This document shows, piece by piece, positions 18,059 through 27,800 of a stretch of DNA of 64,000 nt. Location of the stretch: the NCBI GenBank assembly GCA_963715445.1, contig OY970240.1:496001-560000 (forward strand), written 5' to 3'. The notes beneath the pieces are model-generated. The model had not been told where the DNA came from and made no database searches. It saw only the letters and a list, made by a program, of their open reading frames with translations. Source of the stretch: JAAYBF01 sp963715445. Lineage in GTDB: Bacteria > Actinomycetota > Thermoleophilia > Solirubrobacterales > Thermoleophilaceae. A program made the translations under genes and the position numbers. Numbering within the stretch: position 1 is the first letter of the stretch; each line of letters starts with the position of its first letter.

Positions 18059-19204
18059 TCAGCGCGCGCACGGGCCGGTGTCGACCGGCCCGCCGGCACG
18101 CCTGAGAGCGGCGCCCACGATCGAGCCCGGGACGGCGTACCCAGCCGGCGTGTCGGAGCTCACCGAGCCCGCGAACACCGTGGCGAGGGCCCTCCCCGCG
18201 ACGTCCACCACCGGGCCCCCCGAGTTGCCGGAGCGGATCTGCGCCCGGATCGAGGTGATCGAGCGCTGCACCGGCCCGCGGCCGTAGGCGTCCTGGCTGA
18301 TGACGGTGCGCGTCTGGCCCACCCGTGCCGGGCGCACGTCGTAGGGGCCGTTCTCGGGAAAGCCGAGCACCGCGGCGGACGCGCCCGGATCGACCCCGGA
18401 GGCGAGCGGGAGCGACGGGGCGCCCGAGAGCGATGGGACGCTGAGCAGGGCCAGGTCGTTGTGGGAGTCGAACCACACCGCCTCGGCATCCAGCTCGTCG
18501 CCGCTCCCCTCGAGCTGCACGACCGTGTCGTCCTGCCCCGCCACCACGTGCGCGTTCGTCACGACCACGCCATCGCGAGCGATCCAGCCGGAGCCCTGCA
18601 CGCCCAGGCCGCACGCGGTGCCAAGCACGCGCACGACGCTGCTCGCGGCCGCCGCCACCTCGGGGTCGCGGGCAACCGCCGAGTTCGGTGGCCTCACGTC
18701 GGGATCGGGGCCCTGGATCCGGGGGAACGGGTCGAAGCGCGCGAGCGCCCGCAGGAGCGGGCCGGACGGCGGAAGCACCGCGTTGAGGTCCCGCAGGATC
18801 GCCGAGCGCTGGATCGGGCCACGCAGGTCGAGCCTCGGGGTCTGCAGCGCAACGGCTCCCAAGGTCCAGACGATCCCGAGCCCCAGCGCCCCTGCCAGCA
18901 GCGCTCCGCCGAAGCCGTCGAGCGTTCCCAGCGACTCCCCGAAGCGGCCCCTCAGCTTGAAGCCGAGCATCTCGAGCAGCGAGGCGGCGACCCCGCCGGC
19001 GACCAGCGCCCCCAGCAGGGCCATCAGGGGCGCGTACGGGGACTCGGAGCCCTGGTCGAGCAGGAGCGGGCCCAGCCGGGAGCCGGCCAGCGCTCCGAGC
19101 GCGAAGCCCACGAGTGTGAGCGCCCCCACGACCAGGCCGCGGGCATAGCCCCACACGGCCATCAGCGCGGTGAACGCGACGATGATCCAATCCAGCGGAG
19201 TCAA
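18059..19204 (-). CDS. MarP-like membrane serine protease (CvpA + trypsin fold)
   Basis: 381 aa from TTG at 19204; that start gives MTPLDWIIV, the expected CvpA-type opening, and AGGAGG lies 16 bases upstream. Four membrane segments (about 5-20, 24-48, 58-80, 96-120) form a CvpA domain. A periplasmic chymotrypsin-like protease follows with triad H219 (TNAHVV), D250 (SHNDLALL) and S328 (RSGNSGGP). This is the layout of Mycobacterium MarP, which is needed for acid resistance and cleaves a peptidoglycan hydrolase. It is divergent from a PBP, supporting an envelope role. Confidence 0.9.
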   Translation of the reverse strand: MTPLDWIIVAFTALMAVWGYARGLVVGALTLVGFALGALAGSRLGPLLLDQGSESPYAPLMALLGALVAGGVAASLLEMLGFKLRGRFGESLGTLDGFGGALLAGALGLGIVWTLGAVALQTPRLDLRGPIQRSAILRDLNAVLPPSGPLLRALARFDPFPRIQGPDPDVRPPNSAVARDPEVAAAASSVVRVLGTACGLGVQGSGWIARDGVVVTNAHVVAGQDDTVVQLEGSGDELDAEAVWFDSHNDLALLSVPSLSGAPSLPLASGVDPGASAAVLGFPENGPYDVRPARVGQTRTVISQDAYGRGPVQRSITSIRAQIRSGNSGGPVVDVAGRALATVFAGSVSSDTPAGYAVPGSIVGAALRRAGGPVDTGPCAR

Positions 19205-19230
19205 GGACGCTGGACGGTACCCTCCTGGGG

Positions 19231-20994
19231 TTGGCGAGCCACCGCACCCCGGAGCAACGCAGGCGGCTGTCTCGTAGAGCCGCCCCGCTCGTCGGCGGGA
19301 CGGCTCTGGCGGCACTGGTTGTGGGGCTCCTGCTCGGCGGCGGCGACTCCGGCGCCGAGCGCACGGCCGCGAGTTTCGCCTCGGCCTGGGAGCGGGGCGA
19401 CTACGCCTCGATGCACGGCCTGCTCACCGCCGAAGCCCAGGCGCGGGTGAGCAGCGAGGCCTTCGAGGCGGCCTATGAGAGCGCCCGCGCAACCGCCACC
19501 GCCACCGCGCTGACGGCGGGCGATTCACGCGAGGGAGACGACGGCCTCGTCGCCGTGCCCGTCGCGGTGCGGACACGGGTCTTCGGGACGGTCGACGGCG
19601 AGGTGCGGCTCCGGGTCGAGGGGGAGGCGATCGACTGGCGCCCCCACCTGGCGTTCCCCGGCCTCGGCGAGGGCGAGCCGCTCGATCGCCGGACGGTGGT
19701 TCCCGAGCGCGCCGACATCGTCTCGGCCGACGGAGAGGTGCTCGCCGAGGGCCCCGCGGGCTCGCGCAGCTCCCCGATCGGCGAGGTGGCATCCTCGATC
19801 GCCGGCTCGATGGCCCCCTCCGAGGACCAGAGCGAGCAGGAGATCCTCTACCGGCTCGGGTTCGACCGCGACACGCCGGTCGGCACGAGCGGCCTGGAGC
19901 GCATCCTCGAGCGCCGCCTGTCGGGCAGGCCGGGCGGCGAGCTGCTGGCCGGCACGAGGGTGCTGGCACGCGGCACGCCGAGAGCCGCTCCCGCCGTGCG
20001 CACGACCATCGACACCCGCGTCCAGGCGGCCGCATCCGCGGCGCTGGCGGGCCGGTTCGGCGGCGTCGCGGCGCTCGACCCGCGCACCGGCGCCGTGCTG
20101 GCGCTGGCCGGGGTCGCCTTCTCGGCACCCCAGCCTCCCGGATCCACTTTCAAGATCGTCACCGCCACCGCGGCCCTCGAGGCCAAGGCCGTGAAGCCCT
20201 CCGACGTGTTCCCGGTCGAGACCCGCGCGGTCATCGACGGGGTCGAGCTCGAGAACGCGAACGGCGAGTCCTGCGGAGGCGATTTCGCCAACAGCTTCGC
20301 CCACTCCTGCAACTCCGTCTTCGCGCCGCTGGGCGTGGAGGTGGGCTCGGAGCGGCTCGTGGACACATCGGAGCGCTACGGCTGGAACCAGGACCTCGGG
20401 ATCCCCGGAGCGGCCGTCAGCACGATCCCCACGGCAGCGGAGATCGCCACCCCGCTCGAGCAGGCCTCCACGGCCATCGGGCAGTTCAGGTCGCTCGCCA
20501 CCCCGCTTCAGATGGCCTCCGTCGCGCAGACGATCGCCAACGACGGCGTGCGCCTGCGGCCCACCCTGACCCCGCCGGCCGTGGCCGAGGCGGGCGCGGG
20601 CGAGGCCGGCGCGGACGCGGACCCGGGCGCGAGCCTGGGGCAGACACCGGGTGAGGGAATCCGCGTGACCAGCCCTCGCATCGCTGCCACGGTCGAGCGG
20701 CTGATGGTCGGTGTCGTGGAGTACGGCACCGGCACGCTCGCCCACATCGACGGCGTCAAGGTCGCCGGCAAGACCGGGACGGCCGAGCTGGAGGACACCC
20801 GCGGTGACGACCCGGAGGCCGAGGAGCGCCACGGCGACCCCTCGAACACCACCGCCTGGTTCACCTCCTACGCGCCGGCCGGCAAGCCGCGCATCGTAGT
20901 CGCGGTGATGCTCGTCCGCAACGGCGCCGGCGGAGCCACCGCCGCCCCCGCGGCCCAAGGCGTCCTCGTGGCCGGCCTCAAGGCGCTGCGCTAG
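19231..20994 (+). CDS. class B penicillin-binding protein with NTF2-like domain
   Basis: 587 aa from TTG at 19231. One N-terminal membrane anchor (about 18-38) is followed by an NTF2/MecA-N-like domain (SFASAWERGDYASMHGLL, about 47-64). A short dimerisation region comes before the transpeptidase, whose motifs are intact: S305-T-F-K308, S359-C-N361 and K514-T-G516. Class B PBPs crosslink peptidoglycan. The added domain resembles PBP2a/PBP3-type proteins with low beta-lactam affinity, but resistance cannot be inferred. Only 26 bases separate it from the divergent protease start, so promoters must overlap. Confidence 0.88.
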   Translation: MASHRTPEQRRRLSRRAAPLVGGTALAALVVGLLLGGGDSGAERTAASFASAWERGDYASMHGLLTAEAQARVSSEAFEAAYESARATATATALTAGDSREGDDGLVAVPVAVRTRVFGTVDGEVRLRVEGEAIDWRPHLAFPGLGEGEPLDRRTVVPERADIVSADGEVLAEGPAGSRSSPIGEVASSIAGSMAPSEDQSEQEILYRLGFDRDTPVGTSGLERILERRLSGRPGGELLAGTRVLARGTPRAAPAVRTTIDTRVQAAASAALAGRFGGVAALDPRTGAVLALAGVAFSAPQPPGSTFKIVTATAALEAKAVKPSDVFPVETRAVIDGVELENANGESCGGDFANSFAHSCNSVFAPLGVEVGSERLVDTSERYGWNQDLGIPGAAVSTIPTAAEIATPLEQASTAIGQFRSLATPLQMASVAQTIANDGVRLRPTLTPPAVAEAGAGEAGADADPGASLGQTPGEGIRVTSPRIAATVERLMVGVVEYGTGTLAHIDGVKVAGKTGTAELEDTRGDDPEAEERHGDPSNTTAWFTSYAPAGKPRIVVAVMLVRNGAGGATAAPAAQGVLVAGLKALR

Positions 20995-21057
20995 GCCCCA
21001 CCGCACCGGCGTTGGTGGCCGCGGGCATCAGAACAGGAGCGACCCCAAGCGGAGAAT

Positions 21058-21093
21058 GGACAGTTGAAGGGGCCCTGACCCCGTCAACTGTCC
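21058..21093. repeat. GGACA-type inverted repeat, copy 1
   Basis: GGACAGTTGA (21058-21067) pairs perfectly with TCAACTGTCC (21084-21093), with GGGG/CCCC inside. It starts 63 bases after the PBP stop and ends 41 bases before the lipoprotein stop on the other strand. Copies at 40066 and 49932 have C in place of G at the sixth base, compensated on the other arm. Flanks also match the 40 kb copy (GACCCCA before, GGGCGGCTAG after). Confidence 0.65.
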
Positions 21094-21133
21094 AAAGTTC
21101 CGGGCAGCAGCGACCTACGGCCCCGCAGGGCGG

Positions 21134-21706
21134 CTAGAGGTCGAGGTGAAAGCGCTTAGTCACCTGATCGCCCTCGCCGGCGGGACTGGTGACCTCGAGC
21201 TCGAGCGGGCGGAACTCGGTGTTGCGGAGCGGGAAGTCGAAGAGCAGCATCGAGCCGGCCGTCGGACCCTGCTGGGCGACGCTGCCGCTCTTCGGGATGC
21301 ACTCGCCCGGCGCCAGCTCGCGCGGCTGATAGGCGAAGGCGTTGTCCTCCGGCAGCTCGAGCGGCTCGAACTCCGTGCCCTGGTTGTCCGTGACCGTGAA
21401 CTCGGAGGCGCTCATCACCGGGCCGTCCGCGTCCTCGGGATTGCAGGCGCGCAGGAAGATCCCGTAGAGAGCGTTCCCGGGCTCGGCGGCCGGGCCCTCG
21501 TAGTAGGCCTCGTCCGGGGTGATCGCGAGGTTCAGCTCGCGCGTGATGAAGATGTTGTACTCGACCCCGCCGATGTCGAGGGCGAGTCCCTCGCGGGCCG
21601 GCTCCTCGACGCCGAGCTCCTCGTGATCGGAGCCGCAGGCGGCAAGTCCGAGGGCCAGCGCAAACGAGATCGCGCAGGCGGCTCCTGTGTGCTTGCGAGA
21701 GCGCAT
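21134..21706 (-). CDS. lipoprotein of unknown function
   Basis: 190 aa. The N-terminus has a basic start, hydrophobic stretch and lipobox LGLAAC (Cys24), so it should be lipidated by Lgt and anchored outside the membrane. The mature part is acidic and beta-rich (EYNIFITRELNLAI near 49-62; GSMLLFDFPLRNTEFRPLELEV near the end), like DUF4352-type immunoglobulin-like folds, but I cannot assign the family firmly. It follows the SRPBCC gene by 14 bases in the same direction. Confidence 0.8.
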   Translation of the reverse strand: MRSRKHTGAACAISFALALGLAACGSDHEELGVEEPAREGLALDIGGVEYNIFITRELNLAITPDEAYYEGPAAEPGNALYGIFLRACNPEDADGPVMSASEFTVTDNQGTEFEPLELPEDNAFAYQPRELAPGECIPKSGSVAQQGPTAGSMLLFDFPLRNTEFRPLELEVTSPAGEGDQVTKRFHLDL

Positions 21707-21720
21707 CAGCGGCGGGCAGT

Positions 21721-22278
21721 CTACCTGTCGGCGCTCGCGAGGCCCTGCCGCGGGACATGGTCCCCGAAGCGCGGAGCCTTGCCGGCGTCGTACCCGGCCA
21801 CCGTCGCGCGCGGGAGGTCGCCCTTCGCCGGCTCCTCGAAGATCGCCCGCAGCCGGTCCAGGGCGCGCGCCGACTTGCGGCTGACCCACCTGGCCGCCCC
21901 GACGTGCTTGAGGCGGTCGATCGCGGTCGCAGGCTCGGCGTAGGAGGTCATCTCGACGCGCGTGGTGCCGGCCGTCTCGGGCAGGAAGTCGTAGACCACG
22001 ACGAAGCGGGAGCGGCCGAGACGTCCGACGCGGCCCTCCTCGAGGATCCGTCGCGGACGGTCGCAGACGGTGATCGAGAGCTCCGCCCACTCGTTGGCCA
22101 GCGGCGCATCCAGGCGGAAGCGGGCCGCCGCGCCGACACCGCGGGGGTTCGCCCGAGCCAGCCGGAACTCGTCCAGGTAGTGATCGCAGTACGCCGGGCG
22201 GTTGGAGAGGTCGGCCACAAAGTCGAAGATCTCCTCGCGAGGAGCCGAGATCACCGTGTGGACCGTCACCTGGCGCAT
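21721..22278 (-). CDS. SRPBCC (START-like) family protein
   Basis: 185 aa. Typical opening VTVHTVISAPREEIFDFVADLSNRPAY (first 30 residues) and later RFVVVYDFLPETAGTTRVEMTSYAE, the beta-grasp cavity pattern of polyketide cyclase/dehydrase-like and Coq10-like proteins. The C-terminal helix is followed by a polar tail of about 30 residues. Such proteins bind hydrophobic ligands; ligand unknown. It probably shares a transcript with the lipoprotein downstream. Confidence 0.85.
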   Translation of the reverse strand: MRQVTVHTVISAPREEIFDFVADLSNRPAYCDHYLDEFRLARANPRGVGAAARFRLDAPLANEWAELSITVCDRPRRILEEGRVGRLGRSRFVVVYDFLPETAGTTRVEMTSYAEPATAIDRLKHVGAARWVSRKSARALDRLRAIFEEPAKGDLPRATVAGYDAGKAPRFGDHVPRQGLASADR

Positions 22279-22299
22279 GCGCCGGGGATTCTACGTGCG

Positions 22300-22545
22300 C
22301 TAGGCGGCGATGCGGGGACCGACGGGGATGTGGCGCTCACTCGCGTGAATGCGCTCGACGCGCACGAAGTGGCGGTCGTCCACCGGGATGCTGGAGACGC
22401 AGAGGTCGCAGAGCTGGCGGCCCCTGTCGGTCTCGTGGAGGCGCTCGCCGACCAGCGGGGTGCGGCGGCAGGACGAGCAGTGGGGTCGGCCGCTCGAGAG
22501 CGAGCCGACGCTCTTGCGGAGCAGTATCGCGGCAAGATCGGGCAT
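22300..22545 (-). CDS. small zinc-ribbon-like protein
   Basis: 81 aa from ATG at 22545. CSSC (about residues 23-26) and CDLC (about 46-49) are two CxxC knuckles 20 residues apart, the spacing of a rubredoxin-like zinc ribbon. The C-terminus SSIPVDDRHFVRVERIHASERHIP looks beta-stranded. No membrane segment. Function unknown; it lies 21 bases upstream of the SRPBCC gene in the same orientation and divergent from another CxxC-containing gene. Confidence 0.7.
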   Translation of the reverse strand: MPDLAAILLRKSVGSLSSGRPHCSSCRRTPLVGERLHETDRGRQLCDLCVSSIPVDDRHFVRVERIHASERHIPVGPRIAA

Positions 22546-22699
22546 GGCCAGGTGTTCTATGCCGCGCGCCGGAACCCTGCGCGAACCCGAACCTTCCGCA
22601 CTTTGCGGGAAATCCTGGCCGCTGCGGGGTTCAATTCCGAGGCTTCGAGCGCAATCGTGTGAATTGCCACGCACAGGGGAACCAGAGGAGGGAGAGACG

Positions 22700-23260
22700 A
22701 TGGAGTCCTTCGACACTGGAACCGCATCGGGGGCCGGCTCCTACCAATGTGAGGAGTGCGGCTTCGGGGTGACGCTGCGAAGCGCCGACGCGATGCCCGC
22801 GTGCCCCAGCTGCGGCGGCCTGAGCTTCGGCCCCGCAAGGCTCTTCAGGAGCTCGGACGACACCGCCGAGGTGCCGCGAGCGCCGGCCGCCGAGGAGGCT
22901 CCCGACTGGCTCGGGGACGTTCGCGACGGGCTGCCCGGCCGCGGGTTCTACCTCGCCTTCGACGGAGAGGACGGTGTGGAGGTGCTGCCGGTGGACGACG
23001 GCTGGACTCGGATCGGCCGCAGCCTCTCGGCGGACGTCCGGATCGACGACCCGACCGTGTCGCGCCGCCACGCGCTCGTCCATCGCCGGGAGGACAGCGT
23101 CAAGGTGCTGGACGATCGCAGCCTCAACGGCCTGTTCCTCAACGGCGAGCAGGTGGACCTCGCCGAGCTCCACGACGGCGACACCCTGGCCGTGGGGCGC
23201 TTCCAGCTGCACGTCCTGCAGGTGACCGGCGATCGCGAGGCGATCGCGGCCTGGGTCTGA
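22700..23260 (+). CDS. FHA-domain protein with N-terminal zinc ribbon
   Basis: 186 aa; a good ribosome binding site (GAGGAGGGAGAG, 22685-22696) fixes the ATG at 22700. An N-terminal ribbon has C17-x2-C20 and C35-x2-C38. A Pro/Ala linker leads to an FHA domain (about 95-178) with the phosphothreonine-pocket signature GRSLSADVRIDDPTVSRRH and later DDRSLNGLFLNGE. FHA domains bind pThr, so it is a likely reader of Ser/Thr kinase signalling. Its kinase is not in this window. The stop lies in a tandem repeat shared with the convergent gltD end. Confidence 0.88.
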   Translation: MESFDTGTASGAGSYQCEECGFGVTLRSADAMPACPSCGGLSFGPARLFRSSDDTAEVPRAPAAEEAPDWLGDVRDGLPGRGFYLAFDGEDGVEVLPVDDGWTRIGRSLSADVRIDDPTVSRRHALVHRREDSVKVLDDRSLNGLFLNGEQVDLAELHDGDTLAVGRFQLHVLQVTGDREAIAAWV

Positions 23261-23304
23261 CTAGTCGTCCGTCTGACCAGTCGTCCGGCTGACTAGTCGT
23301 CGGT
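23257..23304. repeat. three tandem 16-base units across two convergent stops
   Basis: Units at 23257-23272, 23273-23288 and 23289-23304 follow CTGAYYAGTCGTCSGK with 1-3 differences. Each unit carries TGA for the plus strand and (units 1 and 3) CTA, read as TAG, for the minus strand. The first unit ends the FHA gene and the third ends gltD. A slippage-type duplication is the likely origin. Confidence 0.8.
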
Positions 23305-24858
23305 CGGGCCCGACCAGAAGGCGTCGCCGACCGTGACGTTGCCGGCGCTCTCGGCCTGGTGGCGCAATGAGCGCGGGTCGTCATCCTCGTAGTCGAACAT
23401 CTGCTCGGCGCGCACGGGCAGCGCCACGCCGGTGCCGCCGAGATAGCGGTCGACGATGCGGGCGCAGCGGCGGCCCTCGGCGATCGCGGTGACGACCAGG
23501 GACTGGCCGATGCGGGCGTCGCCGCAGGCGAAGACGCCCTCGATGTGGGTGCCGTAGACCGGCGCGCGCACGTTGCCGCGGCCGTCCACGTCCAGCTCCA
23601 GGTCCTGCACCGGGCCCTCGTGCTCGGGGTGCATGAACCCGATCGCCACCAGGACGAGGTCCGCCTCCGGCTCGAACTCGCTGCCGGGCACCGCGCGCAG
23701 GTCGCGCGAGGAGCTGCCCTCCACGTGACGGGCGCGGACGCCGACCACGCGGCCGTCCTCGCCGAGCACCTCGGTGACCTGGGAGGCCCAGCGGCGCTCT
23801 CCCCCCTCTTCGAGCGCGTAGGTGGTCAGGGTCCGCTTCGGCGGCAGCGGCCAGGGCGTGCCGGGAAGCCGGCCCGAAGGCGGCAGCTCGGGATAGACGT
23901 CGAGCATCAGCACGTCCGCGGCGCCCTCGCGCAGCGCGTTCGAGACGCAGTCCATGCCGGTGTCGCCGCCGCCGACGACGACGACCCGCTTGCCGGCCGC
24001 CGAGATCACCTCGTCCTCCGGGATCTCGGGCGCCGGCGCCCCCTGCTCGTGTGCCACCCAGCGGTTGCGCTGGTAGAGGTAGTCCATCGCGGGATGGACC
24101 CCGCGCAGCTCCGATCCGGGCACGCCGAGGTCGCGCGGCACGCGTGAGCCGATCGCGATCACCACGGCGTCGTGACGGCGGCGGAGGTCGTCGGTGCCGA
24201 CATCGCCCCCGACGTCCACGCCGCACTCGAACTTGATCCCCTCGCCCTCGAGGATCTTCAGGCGGCGGTCGATGATCCACTTCTCGAGCTTCGCGTCCGG
24301 CACGCCGAAGCGCAGCAGGCCGCCCGCCGCCTCGTCCCGCTCGTAGACGGTCACCTCGTGGCCCAGCCGGTTGAGCTGCGATGCGGCGGCCAGGCCCGCG
24401 GGCCCGGAGCCGACGATCGCCACGGTGCGCTCGGTGCGCCGCTCCGGCGGGCGGGGGACGATCCACCCCTCCTCGAAGCCGCGCTCCGCGATCGCCAGCT
24501 CGATCTGCTCGATCGTGACGGGGTCGTCGTTGATCGTCAGCACGCAGGCCGACTCGCAGGGAGCGGGGCAGATCAGGCCCGTGAACTCGGGGAAGTCGTT
24601 GGTGGAGTGGGCGACGGTCACCGCGTCGCGCCAGCGGCCCTTGTAGACCAGGTCGTTCCACTCGGGGATCTGGTTGCCGAGCGGGCAGCCCTCGTGGCAG
24701 AAGGGCACGCCGCAGTCCATGCAGCGCGCGCCCTGCTCGCTGAGCGTCTTGTCGTCCGGCAGCTCGAAGTACTGCTTGTAGTCGTGCACGCGCTCGCTCG
24801 GGTCGCGCTTGTCGAAGCCGACCCGATGGAGCCGCAGGAATGCGCCTTGCTCGCCCAT
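23293..24858 (-). CDS. gltD: glutamate synthase small subunit
   Basis: 521 aa. An N-terminal 4Fe-4S region has CMDCGVPFCHEGCPLGN (about 46-62) and CPAPCESAC. An FAD-binding GxGxxG (VGSGPAGLAAA, near 149) and an NADPH-binding GGGDTGMD follow, and the C-terminal GD motif (FACGDARIGQS) is present. It delivers electrons from NADPH to the large subunit for glutamine + 2-oxoglutarate to two glutamate. It begins two bases after gltB ends, so the two are co-translated. Confidence 0.95.
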   Translation of the reverse strand: MGEQGAFLRLHRVGFDKRDPSERVHDYKQYFELPDDKTLSEQGARCMDCGVPFCHEGCPLGNQIPEWNDLVYKGRWRDAVTVAHSTNDFPEFTGLICPAPCESACVLTINDDPVTIEQIELAIAERGFEEGWIVPRPPERRTERTVAIVGSGPAGLAAASQLNRLGHEVTVYERDEAAGGLLRFGVPDAKLEKWIIDRRLKILEGEGIKFECGVDVGGDVGTDDLRRRHDAVVIAIGSRVPRDLGVPGSELRGVHPAMDYLYQRNRWVAHEQGAPAPEIPEDEVISAAGKRVVVVGGGDTGMDCVSNALREGAADVLMLDVYPELPPSGRLPGTPWPLPPKRTLTTYALEEGGERRWASQVTEVLGEDGRVVGVRARHVEGSSSRDLRAVPGSEFEPEADLVLVAIGFMHPEHEGPVQDLELDVDGRGNVRAPVYGTHIEGVFACGDARIGQSLVVTAIAEGRRCARIVDRYLGGTGVALPVRAEQMFDYEDDDPRSLRHQAESAGNVTVGDAFWSGPTDD

Positions 24859-24860
24859 GG

Positions 24861-27800
24861 CTACGCGGGTGCTCCCGCCGTCGCCTCGGCCGCGGCGAGC
24901 TCGGCGAGGGCGCGCTTGTAGTCGTGGGGCATGACCTTCACAAAGTCCGCAGAGGCGGCCTCCCAGTCGCCCAGCAGCCGCTCGGCGACCGCGGACCCGG
25001 TGCTCTCCAAGTGCTCGACGATCAGCGCGTGGACCTCCTCGAGGTCCTCGTCGCCGAGCTCGTCGATGCCCACCAGCTCCATGTTGCAGCGCGAGGCGAA
25101 GCTGCCCTCGGGGTCGAGCACGAACGCGACGCCGCCGCTCATGCCGGCGCCGAAGTTCAGCCCGGTCGGGCCGATGACCACCACCCGCCCGCCGGTCATG
25201 TACTCGCAGCCGTGGTCGCCGACGCCCTCGACGACCGTCAGGGCGCCCGAGTTGCGAACGGCGAAGCGCTCGCCGGCCAGGCCCCTGAAGAACGCCTTCC
25301 CGCCGGTGGCTCCGTAGAGGACGGTGTTGCCCACGATGACGTTCTCCTCAGCCGTGAACGCGGAGTCGCGCGCCGGGCGCACCACCACGGTCCCGCCCGA
25401 GAGGCCCTTGCCCACGTAGTCGTTGGCGTCACCGTCGAGCGTCAGTGAGACGCCCGGCGCGAGCCACGCGCCGAAGCTCTGCCCGGCAGAGCCCTCGAAC
25501 TCGATGTCGATGGTGCCCGTCGGCAGGCCCGGGGCTCCGTGCCTCAACGCGATCGCGCTGGACAGCAGGCCGCCCACGGCGCGGTTCTTGTTCTCGATCG
25601 GCCGGCGCAGGGACACGCGCTCGCGGCGCTCGATCGCCGGGCCGCAGGCCTCGATCAGCTCGTGGTCGATCGCGTCCTCGAGGACCGGCTCCGGGCCGCG
25701 GGTGCGATGGCGCGGACGGCCGTCCAGCGCCTCCTCCGGCACGGCCAGCAGCGCCGTCAGGTCGACGCCGCGCGCCTTCCAGTGGTCGACCGCCCGGTCG
25801 GGCTCCAGCAGCTCCGTGTGGCCGATCAGCTCGTCCAGGGTCCGCATGCCGAGCGAGGCCATGATCTCCCGCGCCTCCTCGGCGACCATGAACAGGTAGT
25901 TCACGACGTGCTCGGGCTCTCCCGCGAAGCGCGCGCGCAGCTCGGGATCCTGGGTCGCCACCCCCACCGGGCAGGTGTTGAGGTGGCAGACGCGCATCAT
26001 CACGCAGCCGAGCGCGATCAGGGGAGCCGTCGAGAAGCCGAACTCGTCGGCTCCGAGCAGGGCCGCGATGATCACGTCGCGCCCGGTGCGCAGCTGGCCG
26101 TCGGTCTCCACGACGATCCGCGAGCGCAAGTCGTTGCGCAGCAGCGTCTGCTGGGTCTCGGCGAGGCCTATCTCCCACGGGATGCCCGCGTGCTGGATCG
26201 AGGACTGCGGCGAGGCGCCGGTGCCGCCGTCGTGGCCGGCGATCACGACGTGGTCGGCGTTGGCCTTCGCGACTCCGGCCGCGACCGTGCCGACGCCGAC
26301 CTCCGAGACGAGCTTGACCGAGACCCGGGCGCGCGGGTTGGCGCAGCGCAGGTCGTAGATCAGCTGCTTGAGGTCCTCGATCGAGTAGATGTCGTGGTGC
26401 GGCGGCGGCGAGATCAGGCCCACCCCCGGGGTCGAGTGCCGCAGGCGCGCGATGTAGGCGTCGACCTTGTGGCCGGGCAGCTGCCCGCCCTCGCCGGGCT
26501 TCGCGCCCTGGGCGACCTTGATCTGCAGCTCGTCGGCGTTGACGAGGTACTCGATCGTCACCCCGAAGCGGCCAGAGGCCACCTGCTTGATCGAGGAGCG
26601 CCGCTCGTCCTTGAAGCGCGCGGGGTCCTCCCCGCCCTCGCCGGTGTTCGACTTGCCGCCGAGGCGGTTCATCGCCACGGCCAGGCCCTCGTGGGCCTCG
26701 GGGGACAGCGCGCCGAGGCTCATGCCGCCGCTCTTGAAGCGCTTGACGATGTCCTTCGCCGGCTCCACCTCGTCGAGCGGCACCGGCTCCACGCCCTCCT
26801 CGCGGAAGCTCAGCAGCCCGCGCAGCGTGGAGTTCTTGGCGGCGACGTCGTTGACGTAGCGGCGGAAGCGGTCGTAGGCCTCAGGGCCCTCATCGCCACG
26901 GGCGGCGTGCTGGAGGTTGGCGATCGTCTCGGGGTTCCAGCCGTGGAACTCGCCGTCGCGCCGCCAGGCGTAGATGCCGCCGGATGGCAGCAGCTCCGAA
27001 GCCGCGGCCGGGTAGGCCCGGCGGTGGCGGTCGAGCGCCTCGCCCGCGAGCACCTCGAAGCCGACTCCCCCGATGCGCGACGGCGTGCCGGTGAAGTGGC
27101 GCTCCACGATCCCCGGCTCGAGGCCGATCGCCTCGAAGATCTGGGCGCCCGTGTAGGAGCGCATCGTCGAGATGCCCATCTTCGAGAGGACCTTGAGCAG
27201 CCCCTTGCCGATCGCCTTGACGACGCCCGCCTCGGCCTCGGCCGGCCCGATGTCCTCGCTCAGGCGCCCCTCGCGGTGCAGCGTGGAGAGCGACTCGAAC
27301 ATCAGGTAGGGGTTCACCGCGGCGGCGCCGTAGCCGATCAGGCAGGCGATGTGATGCACCTCGCGCGCCTCGCCGGTCTCGATGACGAGGCCGCAGCTCA
27401 GGCGCGTCGTCTCGCGCACGAGGTGGTGGTGCACCGCCGAGGTGGCGAGCAGCGAGGGGATCGCCGCGCGCTCCCTGCCGAGGTTGCGGTCGGACAGGAT
27501 GAGGATCGTCATCCCCTCCGCCACGAGCTCTGAGGCCTGGCGGCAGACCTCCTCCAGCCGGCGCTCCATGCCGGCGACGCCGTCCCGCACCGGCCACGTG
27601 ATGTCGATCGTGCGGGCCTTGAAGACGTCGTGATCGACCTGGCGCAGCTTCTCGAGCTCCGAGTTGCGCAGGATCGGCTGCGGCATCACGAGCTGATGGC
27701 AGTGGTCCGGCGTCTCGTCGAGCAGGTTGATCTCCGGCCCCACGCACGCCTGGAGGCTCATGACGATCGACTCCCGGATCGGATCGATCGCCGGGTTGGT

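Noticed and set aside
22618..22640. tRNA T-arm-like string GGTTCAATTCC
   Set aside because: The flanking arms do not pair and no acceptor or anticodon arm is present.
23257..23304. TetR-type operator in the repeated CTGACTAGTC units
   Set aside because: The arms do not match TTGACT/AGTCAA and the units lie at gene ends, not promoters.
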